This document shows, one piece after another, positions 46,158 through 53,592 of a stretch of DNA of 64,000 bases. A program made the position numbers and the translations under genes. The DNA comes from SLSG01 sp964477035 (GTDB lineage: Bacteria; Bacteroidota; Bacteroidia; Bacteroidales; UBA7960), in contig CAYZCW010000010.1 of assembly GCA_964477035.1 (NCBI GenBank), positions 1 through 64,000 of the forward strand, given 5' to 3'. Position 1 is the stretch's first letter, and every line of letters begins with the position of its first letter. The notes below the pieces were generated by a model. The model made no database searches. It was not told where the DNA came from and saw nothing but the letters and a program-made list of their open reading frames with translations.

Positions 46158-46219
46158 GTTTGCCTCTTTCTTTAACTGTTTATGAATGATTGACCTGAAA
46201 CCCTTCCCAAATGGGGATG

Positions 46220-46250
46220 CAAAGTTAAGGAGAATTTCTTGATTTAAAAA
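46220..46250 (-). promoter_or_regulatory. rpsU promoter
   Basis: On the minus strand TTTT at 46250-46247, 19 bases, then the perfect box TAACTTTG at 46227-46220, about 63 bases before the rpsU start. Confidence 0.6.
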
Positions 46251-46266
46251 AAGAAAATAAAAAATA

Positions 46267-46518
46267 TCACCCTGTCATCAGGCCGGAAATATCGAGTTGC
46301 TTGCCGTACACCTCCAACACCTCATCCAGGCTGAGGCTCTCCACCTTGTGGATCTTGTTGGCTGCAGGGACATAATAGACCTCTGCGTAAAACCCGTCTA
46401 TGGCGTACAATTTAATATGACAATGAAGAAACACCCTGGATGTCAACTCCTTTCCGGATTCGAACACCTTAAATACCTTCTGGCTCAGGGGAGCCCCGTC
46501 AAATGCTTCGCGGTTCAT
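46267..46518 (-). CDS. small conserved hypothetical protein, 83 residues
   Basis: I do not recognise a named family. The protein has no signal peptide or membrane helix. The central stretch FLHCHIKLYAIDGFYAEVYYVPAANKIHKVESLSLDEVLEVYGKQLDIS suggests a small alpha/beta domain with two or three strands and a final helix. It lies upstream of rpsU but the rpsU promoter separates them. Similar short proteins are common beside rpsU in the phylum, in my recollection; this needs a database check. Confidence 0.7.
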   Translation of the reverse strand: MNREAFDGAPLSQKVFKVFESGKELTSRVFLHCHIKLYAIDGFYAEVYYVPAANKIHKVESLSLDEVLEVYGKQLDISGLMTG

Positions 46519-46595
46519 GTCGGATAGTTTCCTGATATGTGTTAATTTTACCTCCCGGCACAGGTCCTAACCCATAAACCCATACCACCCGGATT

Positions 46596-47375
46596 ATGTT
46601 CAGCAGAAACGCCCTACCGAACGCCATCACCCTCCTCAACCTGTTCACGGGGTCCGTGGCCGTGGCCGTGGCCCTGGACGGGGCACTTCATGCGGCCGCC
46701 CTGCTTATGCTGGCCTGCGCCCTTCTGGATTTCCTGGACGGCTTTGCGGCCCGTGCATTGAACGCCTACTCTCCCCTGGGCGGGCAGCTCGATTCGTTGG
46801 CAGACCTGGTCAGTTTCGGGCTGTTGCCCGGAGCCATCGTCCTGGCCTACCTGAAACAGTCCGTGCCCTTCATCACGGAGTCAGAAACGGTCCTGTTCCT
46901 GTTGCCCTTTCTGGGTTTCTCCCTGACCGTCTTTTCCGCCCTCCGCCTGGCGCGGTTCAACCTGGACGAAACACAGCGGGACGCATTCATCGGACTGCCC
47001 ACCCCGGCCAACGGCCTGTTTTTTGCCTCCTGGCCCCTTGTCCTGGCATACGGTCCTGAAGGGGGTATGGTCACCCGGTTTGCATCCGGCCTGACCGGCA
47101 GTGCCTGGGCCATGCTGGTTCTTACCGGCCTGTTCTCCTGGCTTCTGGTCTCCCCCCTGTCGATGTTCTCACTCAAGTTCAAGACCTTTGGCTGGAAGGG
47201 GAACCGCCTGAGGATCTCGTTTCTGGCGGGATCACTGGTCCTTTTAATGGTTTTCGGATGGCAGGCAGCCCCCCTCATCATGCTTTTTTACTTAATTTTG
47301 TCCCTTCTGTTTCATTGGTCCCACATCCGGCCGGGAGAAAGCCAGCCGGCCGGGTCCAAAAATACGCAAACATGA
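46596..47375 (+). CDS. pssA: CDP-diacylglycerol-serine O-phosphatidyltransferase
   Basis: A 259-residue inner-membrane enzyme making phosphatidylserine, precursor of phosphatidylethanolamine. The CDP-alcohol phosphotransferase signature is complete: DG then AR, eight residues, G, and two spaced aspartates (DGFAARALNAYSPLGGQLDS, then LAD), about residues 46-71. About seven membrane helices follow. Its stop (47373-47375) overlaps the purS start. Confidence 0.92.
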   Translation: MFSRNALPNAITLLNLFTGSVAVAVALDGALHAAALLMLACALLDFLDGFAARALNAYSPLGGQLDSLADLVSFGLLPGAIVLAYLKQSVPFITESETVLFLLPFLGFSLTVFSALRLARFNLDETQRDAFIGLPTPANGLFFASWPLVLAYGPEGGMVTRFASGLTGSAWAMLVLTGLFSWLLVSPLSMFSLKFKTFGWKGNRLRISFLAGSLVLLMVFGWQAAPLIMLFYLILSLLFHWSHIRPGESQPAGSKNTQT

Positions 47376-47623
47376 TGTTCCGCGCAGAGATTAACGTAAT
47401 GCCCCTGAAGGCGCTTCTGGATCCGCAGGGCAAGGCCATTTCAGCCAGCATGAAGAACCTGGAGCTGCCAGAGATCACCCAGGTCAGGGTAGGCAAACAC
47501 ATCAGCCTGCTGGTGGAGGCAGACAACCAGGATCTTGCCCGGGAAAAGGTGGAGACGGCCTGCAAAAAGCTGCTGGCAAACCCGATCATGGAGTATTACG
47601 AGTTCGAGCTGTTCGACGAATAA
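47372..47623 (+). CDS. purS: phosphoribosylformylglycinamidine synthase subunit PurS
   Basis: Small subunit of the three-part FGAM synthase (PurS-PurQ-PurL) of purine synthesis. 83 residues: MMFRAEINVMPLKALLDPQGKAI, then VRVGKHISLLVEADNQDLAREKVETACKKLLANPIMEYYEFEL covers the whole family. The ATG overlaps the pssA stop (ATGA). purQ and purL are not in the window. Many Bacteroidetes have a fused PurL, so whether PurS here works with separate subunits is open. Confidence 0.85.
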   Translation: MMFRAEINVMPLKALLDPQGKAISASMKNLELPEITQVRVGKHISLLVEADNQDLAREKVETACKKLLANPIMEYYEFELFDE

Positions 47624-47630
47624 GGGCTTC

Positions 47631-47993
47631 ATGGGCGGTGCACACCAGACGGGGGCCGACGGGGAAGCCATCGCCAGCGCCTGGCTGAGCGAACAGGGGT
47701 ATCTCATCCTGGAAAACAACTGGAGGTCCGGGCACAGGGAAGTGGACATCATCGCCCTCAAAGGCCCCCTCCTGGTCATTGTGGAAGTCAAAACCCGCAG
47801 CAGTTCCCGCCACGGAGAGCCTTCCCTGTTTGTCCATTCCGCAAAGCAAAAACACCTGATCAGGGCCGCCAGTCATTACCTGGCGAAAAACAGGATAACC
47901 CTGGAAGTCCGTTTTGACATCATCTCCCTGGTCATGAAAGACGGGAAGGTGCAGCTGCAGCACTTGGAAAATGCTTTTCGGGCAACCCCATAA
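47631..47993 (+). CDS. yraN: YraN/UPF0102 family putative endonuclease
   Basis: A 120-residue protein of the Holliday-junction-resolvase-like fold. The nuclease core is visible: TGADGEAIASAWL at the N-terminus, then REVDIIALKGPLLVIVEVKTRS with the D and ExK residues of a restriction-like active site. The role is not established. It starts seven bases after purS and is third in the pssA-purS-yraN operon. Confidence 0.88.
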   Translation: MGGAHQTGADGEAIASAWLSEQGYLILENNWRSGHREVDIIALKGPLLVIVEVKTRSSSRHGEPSLFVHSAKQKHLIRAASHYLAKNRITLEVRFDIISLVMKDGKVQLQHLENAFRATP

Positions 47994-48105
47994 AAGAATA
48001 TTTTCTTTATTGGGAAACTTTTCAGAACCTTCTTTGTTTAGCTGTTGATATCCTCGCCGGCCATCCAGACCGGTGTTGTTTTACACATTTTAAAAATCCA
48101 GAAAT

Positions 48106-48798
48106 ATGGAAGACAAATCCACAGTACAGGAAACAGTTAACAGAATGCCGCTGATCGGTGACCCTGCACCTTCTTTCAAGGCGGTAACCACCATGGGACC
48201 CATGAATTTTCCCGAGGATTACAAAGGGAAATGGGTGATCCTTTTCAGCCACCCGGCCGACTTCACCCCGGTATGCACCACGGAGTTCATGACTTTTGCC
48301 AGCATGCAGGAAGAGTTCCGGGCCCTGAACACCGAACTGATCGGCCTGTCGATCGACAGCATCTATGCCCACATTGCCTGGCTGCGCACCATCAAGGAAA
48401 AGATCGAGTACAAGGGCATGAAGAATGTGGAGGTCCTGTTCCCGGTCATTGAGGATCTGAAAATGGACGTGGCAAAAAGCTTCGGCATGCTGCAGCCCAA
48501 TGCTTCCACCACCCAGGCGGTACGCGCCGTATTCATCATGGACCCCAAAGCCATTGTCCGCGCCATTCTTTACTACCCCCTGAGCATGGGCCGCAACATG
48601 GACGAGATCAAGCGCATGATCATCGCCATGCAGAAAGCCGACAAGGAAAAGATCGCGACCCCGGCCAATTGGCAGCCGGGCGATGACGTTATCATCCCGC
48701 CCCCCGGCTCCTGCGGGACCGCCAAGGATCGCATGGAAAACCAGGGTGACGACACCTATTGCCTGGATTGGTTTATGTGCTTCCGCAAGGAGAAATAA
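48106..48798 (+). CDS. peroxiredoxin (Prx6-like, with extra C-terminal cysteines)
   Basis: A 230-residue thiol peroxidase of the AhpC/TSA superfamily. The peroxidatic cysteine is C57 in SHPADFTPVCTTE, with the conserved Pro, Thr and a distal Arg in AVRAVFIMDP. The long C-terminal dimerisation domain (MGRNMDEIKRMIIAMQ, TPANWQPGDDVIIPPP) is typical for the Prx6 group. C203, C219 and C225 near the end could act as resolving cysteines, as in archaeal Prx6-like enzymes. It reduces hydrogen peroxide or organic peroxides. A strong hairpin follows. Confidence 0.93.
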   Translation: MEDKSTVQETVNRMPLIGDPAPSFKAVTTMGPMNFPEDYKGKWVILFSHPADFTPVCTTEFMTFASMQEEFRALNTELIGLSIDSIYAHIAWLRTIKEKIEYKGMKNVEVLFPVIEDLKMDVAKSFGMLQPNASTTQAVRAVFIMDPKAIVRAILYYPLSMGRNMDEIKRMIIAMQKADKEKIATPANWQPGDDVIIPPPGSCGTAKDRMENQGDDTYCLDWFMCFRKEK

Positions 48799-48819
48799 CC
48801 CATCCCCGCATCCCGGACA

Positions 48820-48876
48820 GATCCGCCCCGTACTGAATAACAGCCATCTTGCGGCTGGTTTGGGACGGGGCGGATC
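48820..48876 (+). terminator. hairpin after the peroxiredoxin gene
   Basis: Arms GATCCGCCCCGT (48820-48831) and ACGGGGCGGATC (48865-48876) are fully complementary and enclose a smaller CAGCC/GGCTG stem. Only a short CTTTGT follows, so termination may be incomplete. It sits 22 bases after the stop. Confidence 0.65.
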
Positions 48877-48929
48877 CTTTGTGGCCTCCGGGCCATGACA
48901 CGGATTCCCCATTTAAATTTGCCGGACAG

Positions 48930-48959
48930 ATTGAAATAATGTTTTTTTTTATATATTTG
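48930..48959 (+). promoter_or_regulatory. promoter of the TM2-domain gene
   Basis: ATTG at 48930-48933, 18 bases, then the perfect -7 box TATATTTG at 48952-48959. A long A/C-rich leader of about 115 bases follows to the start at 49082. Confidence 0.65.
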
Positions 48960-49081
48960 AATGCCTTTTGGACCAAATAATTTAAGTTTAACCACAAACT
49001 CGGCCGGCAAGCCCCTGATCCGCTACCAAACAGAGTGACAGGCTGCTTTGCCAAAGAGAGCAACCAAAAATCAGTTACCCA

Positions 49082-49501
49082 ATGAAAAAACTCGTTACGC
49101 TTGTCGTTTTTGCCTTTTTAGGAATGGCCGCCGTACATGCCGAGGCAGGCATGTACCGTCTCGATGAGGCCGCCGTGGACCAGATGTTCGCCCAGGCCGA
49201 ACAGGCCGACTTCCTGGCCATGAACACCATGGCCCCCCTTGCCGGGGCCGCTTCCACAGCCACCCATTTCCTGCAGGCAGAAAAGAATCCGGCCGTGGCC
49301 TTCATCCTGGCCTGGTTCGTGGGCTACCTGGGCATTCACAGGGCCTACCTGGGCACCTCCACGGGAACGATCATCGCCTACATCCTGACCCTGGGTGGCT
49401 GCGGGATCGTGGCCTTTGTCGACTGGGTGGTCCTGCTTATCGGCCTGGTCAATGACGACATATCGAAATACGTGGACAACCCCAGTTTCTTTATGTGGTA
49501 G
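49082..49501 (+). CDS. TM2 domain-containing protein with signal peptide
   Basis: A 139-residue membrane protein. Signal peptide MKKLVTLVVFAFLGMAAVHAEA, a linker, then a TM2 domain from about residue 68: AFILAWFVGYLGIHRAYLGTSTGTIIAYILTLGGCGIVAFVDWVV-type, with the GIHRAYLG turn between two helices. The function is unknown. It is convergent with the envelope operon, whose two paralogous proteins also end in helix hairpins around a G-x-YAG turn. Confidence 0.85.
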   Translation: MKKLVTLVVFAFLGMAAVHAEAGMYRLDEAAVDQMFAQAEQADFLAMNTMAPLAGAASTATHFLQAEKNPAVAFILAWFVGYLGIHRAYLGTSTGTIIAYILTLGGCGIVAFVDWVVLLIGLVNDDISKYVDNPSFFMW

Positions 49502-49517
49502 GGAGATCCCAGGCCTG

Positions 49518-50495
49518 TTACTGACCGAACAATTGTAAGAAATGGCCCCGTTGCTCCGGGCCGATGGTGGGATGCGTGGCCGCAAGGCGCTGCAGCTCCT
49601 CCCGTTTGGCCCTGGCATCCGGGCCATTTCCCATTGCCTCCAACACCCGCAGGTGGTAGTACTGGTAGACCAGGTTCCCGGGGTAATGACCGGTAAGCCA
49701 GCGGGCATAGGGTTCTGCCAGGCCCGGATTGTCTTCCTGGTCGAGGTGGATCCGCATTAAAAAATAGGCAGCCTCTGTCTGCCAGATGACATGCCCGCTG
49801 CGGAATGCCTTTTCCAGCTGCCTGAGACCCTTTTCCTTGTCCCCCCTGGGATACAGCAGGGCATACAGCCTTAGGAAGGGATACTTCCGGTCTGCCTGGC
49901 CCATCAGGTAATGGTACATGCCTGAAGTAAGGTAGAAGCCCTCAAAATGTTCCTCCCGCCCGGCCGAGGCCTCGATCTGCACGGCACAGTGCCTGAGGTT
50001 TTGCAGGGCCCGGATCCAGGCCCCCCTCAACAGATCGATCCTTGCCTGCATGGCATGCAGGCTGATAAAGAAGAACAAATCCACGTCCCGGGGACCTGAC
50101 TGCAGGGCCTCCCGGGAGAGGCGGATGGCCAGTTCCGCCGTCTCACGGTAACGGGGGTCCCTGTCGCTGCCGTCTTCCCGGGTTACCATATCCCACCAGA
50201 AATAATTCACCCGTGCCAGGTGGGCAAGGTAACTTCCCGGGTACCCCTGTTGCAGGTCCCTGCTTAACCGCTCGGCCGCCGGAAAATCAAAATGGTACAG
50301 GGCCAGAAACGCCGCCTCCACCTTGCCGGTCGGGGGCGCCTCACCGGCCTCTTCGGGAGCCTGGCCGGCACCCCGTCCGGGGATGAAAACCAGCAGGCAG
50401 CAAAGCAGCAGGGCCAGGCAGGCAGGCCCCGGTCCGGACGGGGTCTCCCCCTGCCCGGATCTTGGTGAAGCGCTGCGGGAATCCATCCTAATCAT
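49518..50495 (-). CDS. exported TPR-like hypothetical protein (last gene of envelope operon)
   Basis: A 325-residue protein from ATG 50495; ATG 50486 is the alternative. The N-terminus has a hydrophobic segment (ACLALLLCCLLVFIPG) after about 25 residues, suggesting export or anchoring. The rest is helical with TPR-like spacing (FLALYHFDFPAAERLSRDLQQGYPG, AIRLSREALQSGPRD, RQLEKAFRSGHVIWQTEAAYFL). I recognise no catalytic motif. Such helical repeats usually mediate protein contacts. Its start overlaps the end of the upstream gene by eight bases. Confidence 0.72.
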   Translation of the reverse strand: MIRMDSRSASPRSGQGETPSGPGPACLALLLCCLLVFIPGRGAGQAPEEAGEAPPTGKVEAAFLALYHFDFPAAERLSRDLQQGYPGSYLAHLARVNYFWWDMVTREDGSDRDPRYRETAELAIRLSREALQSGPRDVDLFFFISLHAMQARIDLLRGAWIRALQNLRHCAVQIEASAGREEHFEGFYLTSGMYHYLMGQADRKYPFLRLYALLYPRGDKEKGLRQLEKAFRSGHVIWQTEAAYFLMRIHLDQEDNPGLAEPYARWLTGHYPGNLVYQYYHLRVLEAMGNGPDARAKREELQRLAATHPTIGPEQRGHFLQLFGQ

Positions 50496-51378
50496 GAGCC
50501 GGGGCTTGTTTCTCCAGGGCGAACAGTCTGGCAGCCAGGTCCCGCTTGAATGCCTCCATGCGTGCCTCGCTCCCGCCTGCAGCCAGATCCCCGGCCTGGC
50601 GTATCCCGCCGAAATAGAACGACTGAAACAGGGCCAGTCCCACGCTGACGCCTGCCACATAAAAGCCGTTGCAGGCAAACCAGGCAAAAGAGGCCAGGGC
50701 ACCCAGCTGGGCCCCGGCATTCAGGAGTCCCCTGCCGGGATAGCCAGCCCAGACATGCCCGGTTCCCGGCAGGAAGGTGGACAGGCGGCGGGCCCGCCGG
50801 GGGTCCTTACGCACGGGCACGGCCCCCTCACGGATCGTATCACGCAAAGCGTCAGCCAGCAGGCCGGCCTCCCCGTCCCCGGCGGCAGCCCGTTGCTCCA
50901 AATGCCCGGCCAGGGCCTCCCATTGTTCCAACTGCAGCAGGGTCAGGGCTTCCAGAAGCAGGATGCAGTCCGACCAGGGATTGTCCCCGTAAAAATGGAT
51001 GATCTGCTGGAGCCACGACCGGGCCGTCTGGTAGTCCCCGGACAGGTAGGCACAAAGGGCCAGCTCGTTCAGCAGGGCGAAGCGCAGGGAGTCGGACGGT
51101 GCCTGAGGAAGGGACCGCTGAAGGTCCACATGGGCCTTGTCAAACAGTCCCATCTGCTTCAGGGCCGAAGCCTTTCCGAGGTTGGCCAGGATGCGGTCAC
51201 CCGGCCCCTCAGAGAGGTAATAGGCACGCTCATATTCTATGGAGGCATGAAAATAGATACCCCCGGCGAACAGGCTGTCGGCCTGCCGCAGGGCCCGTGC
51301 AGCCTCCTGCCCCTGGCTAGTTGAAAGCGTTGCGCAGAGGAATATGCAGGTCGAACAAAATGCGCTGGTCCATTTCAT
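50488..51378 (-). CDS. exported membrane protein of envelope operon, paralogue B
   Basis: A 296-residue protein from ATG 51378 with a signal peptide (MKWTSAFCSTCIFLCATLSTSQG). Residues about 25-190 are TPR-like helices (ALRQADSLFAGGIYFHASIEYERAYYL). The C-terminal part holds two or three membrane helices after LPGTGHVWAGYPGRG, a turn resembling the P-G-x-G-x-x-Y-A-G of the upstream paralogue and DUF5683/TM2-type proteins. The signal-peptide region overlaps the end of the upstream gene by 62 bases in another frame. The function is unknown. Confidence 0.72.
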   Translation of the reverse strand: MKWTSAFCSTCIFLCATLSTSQGQEAARALRQADSLFAGGIYFHASIEYERAYYLSEGPGDRILANLGKASALKQMGLFDKAHVDLQRSLPQAPSDSLRFALLNELALCAYLSGDYQTARSWLQQIIHFYGDNPWSDCILLLEALTLLQLEQWEALAGHLEQRAAAGDGEAGLLADALRDTIREGAVPVRKDPRRARRLSTFLPGTGHVWAGYPGRGLLNAGAQLGALASFAWFACNGFYVAGVSVGLALFQSFYFGGIRQAGDLAAGGSEARMEAFKRDLAARLFALEKQAPAHD

Positions 51379-52180
51379 GGTTGAACTCCTTGTTTTGTCT
51401 TCTAACGGCCGTGGCGCTCCCGGCAATATTGCCCAGATAGAAAATGCCGGTGACTGAAGCCGACAGGATGAAAAGGGCGCTGCGCGGTCCGGCACCCCTG
51501 TAAAAGTCCCACGTCGTCGCCCCCATGACGGCCAGGTAAAGGAAGCCGGCGACCCCTTCAGCCGGTTTTCCCGCGTACACCTTGCCCAGGCCGGGAACGG
51601 CCGCCGACAGCAAGCCGGCAAGCAGGGGCGACCGTCCTCTTTCGGACAGCAGCCTCCCATGGTATTCCTTCAGCCGCAGGGCCTGCTCCTGCATGAGGTG
51701 TCCGGTCCCTTCCAGCGCCTGGGCCTGCCGGGCAAACAGGTCAAAATCCCTGTCCAGCAGCGCCATGCCCGCCAGCTGGAAGCCACGCAGCCTGTCCGGC
51801 TGGCTTCCGGATTCGAAGGGCTGGCTTCCGAGGATGGCCATGGCCTGCCGCGGCCTGCCCAGGTGGGCCAGGTTATAGGCCCCGAAAAAAACCGACCGGG
51901 TGTGCAAAGGGCTTTCGGACGACACGGCAAGCAGGTGCCTGGCAGACGGCTCCAGCTCCTTCTGCAGGTAGAGGACCCATCCTTTGAGGAAGGATACAGA
52001 GTCTTCCCTGGCCTTCGGCTGGGGGGGCAGGCGTTCCAGAAGGAAAAGGCTTTCGGACAATTCTCCCCGGGCCATCAGGTATTCAATGAAGGCCAGCTCC
52101 TCCGGCGGACCGCTGCCGGCGGACGCCCCCGGGGGACACAAAAGGAGGCAGCATAAAAAAGTCAGGGCGGCACGGCTCAT
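51317..52180 (-). CDS. exported membrane protein of envelope operon, paralogue A
   Basis: A 287-residue protein with signal peptide (MSRAALTFLCCLLLCPPGASA), TPR-like helical middle part and a C-terminal membrane region starting at LAGLLSAAVPGLGKVYAGKPAEG (about 190). It shares this layout with the next gene, so the two look like tandem paralogues. I recognise no enzymatic motif. Its ATG overlaps the yidD stop by four bases, indicating coupled translation. Confidence 0.74.
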   Translation of the reverse strand: MSRAALTFLCCLLLCPPGASAGSGPPEELAFIEYLMARGELSESLFLLERLPPQPKAREDSVSFLKGWVLYLQKELEPSARHLLAVSSESPLHTRSVFFGAYNLAHLGRPRQAMAILGSQPFESGSQPDRLRGFQLAGMALLDRDFDLFARQAQALEGTGHLMQEQALRLKEYHGRLLSERGRSPLLAGLLSAAVPGLGKVYAGKPAEGVAGFLYLAVMGATTWDFYRGAGPRSALFILSASVTGIFYLGNIAGSATAVRRQNKEFNHEMDQRILFDLHIPLRNAFN

Positions 52181-52677
52181 TCCTGCTTCTTTTTCTTGTA
52201 CACGCCCACCCCCTCCATCACCTTTCCGCTGGCCTCACCCAGGCTCAGTGGATGAACATCCAGGATGGCGATGCGGTTGCAGCGGGTCAGCCGGTCGGCC
52301 GTGAAGACGGTCCCCCTTGCCAGGCCGTACTCTTCGATGAGGGCTTTGCTGAAGGAAGAACAGGAATGTTCGTAGATGCAGTCCGAGGGCCACTGCGGGG
52401 AAATGAAACGCTGGTAGGTGAACAACATGCCTGACAGGGCGAGCGACAGGGGGTTGTATTTGATCAGCCAGTGACGGCCTGCCCCGAGCAGTTCGAACGA
52501 CCCCTGGGCGTGGCTGCAGGCCGGGCAGGACGCATCCGACAGCAATTCCCAATCCGTTTTGGGCTGTACCCGCCCGGGGGGATCGCTCCCCAGGGCAGGG
52601 ACGCCCCAGGCCAGCAACAGGAGGGCCAGCAAGACCAACTTCCCCGCTTGCCGGGGCTTACCGCAGAATCCGTGCAT
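52177..52677 (-). CDS. yidD: YidD-domain protein with N-terminal signal-like segment
   Basis: A 166-residue protein whose residues about 75-155 match YidD, the membrane-protein insertion efficiency factor: YQRFISPQWPSDCIYEHSCS and FTADRLTRCNR with the conserved cysteines. Typical YidD has 70-90 residues and no signal sequence. Here about 70 residues precede the domain, including a hydrophobic segment (LVLLALLLLAWGVPALG) and SCPAC. This suggests membrane anchoring or periplasmic location. It is second in the envelope operon, not beside yidC/rnpA. ATG 52677 or 52680 are possible starts; both overlap the upstream gene. Confidence 0.82.
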   Translation of the reverse strand: MHGFCGKPRQAGKLVLLALLLLAWGVPALGSDPPGRVQPKTDWELLSDASCPACSHAQGSFELLGAGRHWLIKYNPLSLALSGMLFTYQRFISPQWPSDCIYEHSCSSFSKALIEEYGLARGTVFTADRLTRCNRIAILDVHPLSLGEASGKVMEGVGVYKKKKQE

Positions 52678-53410
52678 CATCGGGTATGGTGAATTGAAAC
52701 CAGGGGCTGACGGCCTGCTGGTTGATGCGTACATCCGAAAAAATCAGGCGGTTCACGATGGAATCCCCGCCCGGCAGGTAATTGAACTCGGTGATGGTCA
52801 GGGGCAGGACAAGTTCCGGAAATTCCCGGTAGTTGGTATAATAGACCTTCTTCACCAAGTGCCTGCCCGCATCGTAATAGCCCGCATAGATGGGCAGGTG
52901 GTTCTCGTGCACCAGCTCGATCCGGTTGAACAGGTGGTACATCTCTGCCGGGGGGAACCAGGAGGTCCTCACCAGGCCGTCGATGAAGGAGGTCTCCATC
53001 AGGGAAAAGCCCATCTGGCGCAGGCCCAGATCCTGCAACTGCCCGTTCAGGAAAAAATATATCAGGTTGTTTTCCGTGCTGTACTGCATGCCCTGTTCCC
53101 GGTAGACCGTGTTCTCCTCTTCATCGTAAACGGACAGTTCTCCCTTGTTGTTGGTCACCATGACCTGCCGGACGGGCGAGAGGTAGTGTGTCAGCAGCCG
53201 GCCGTCCCGGGCCGAGTAGTACATACCGGCCACGACATCCACCCTCTTTCCGCGCTGCAGGTTCTGGCTTTCCATGTGCAGCATGATGCGGTCCACGGCC
53301 AGGTGCCGAAAGCCCGACGTCATTAAAAACATGCCGGCAGCCAGGAAGATGGCTGTAAGCTTCGGCAGGCGGTGCCGCATCCGAGTAGGGAAACGTTTCA
53401 GAAATGCCAT
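52658..53410 (-). CDS. exported LolA-like hypothetical protein (first gene of envelope operon)
   Basis: A 250-residue protein from ATG 53410 (ATG 53380 is the alternative) with an N-terminal hydrophobic segment (LTAIFLAAGMFLMTSG). The mature chain is beta-rich, with VDVVAGMYYSARDGRLLTHYLSP, VYDEEENTVYREQG and AGYYDAGRHLVKKVYYTNY. It resembles LolA/LolB-type or outer-membrane lipoprotein-sorting-like half barrels common in Bacteroidetes. No function is known. The stop lies inside the start of the yidD gene (about 20-base overlap). Confidence 0.7.
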   Translation of the reverse strand: MAFLKRFPTRMRHRLPKLTAIFLAAGMFLMTSGFRHLAVDRIMLHMESQNLQRGKRVDVVAGMYYSARDGRLLTHYLSPVRQVMVTNNKGELSVYDEEENTVYREQGMQYSTENNLIYFFLNGQLQDLGLRQMGFSLMETSFIDGLVRTSWFPPAEMYHLFNRIELVHENHLPIYAGYYDAGRHLVKKVYYTNYREFPELVLPLTITEFNYLPGGDSIVNRLIFSDVRINQQAVSPWFQFTIPDDARILR

Positions 53411-53431
53411 GGGGATGCTGGTTCTTTGGTG

Positions 53432-53439
53432 CAAATATA
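53432..53439 (-). promoter_or_regulatory. -7 box of the envelope operon
   Basis: TATATTTG on the minus strand, 21 bases before the first gene's ATG (53410). No clear -33 element was found upstream. The rest of the gap to 53592 contains no recognisable feature. Confidence 0.45.
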
Positions 53440-53592
53440 CAACATATCAGATGTTGCTGCCGCATTCTTCGTTGCCACATGGACGGGTGCCGCCTTCCCG
53501 GCCGGCGATTCCCCCGGTCGACGGCTCACGCCGGCAAAAACCGCAGCGAACCGTCCCATCGTCCGGGGAGGCGCCCGCCCCCCGATCCGGCC

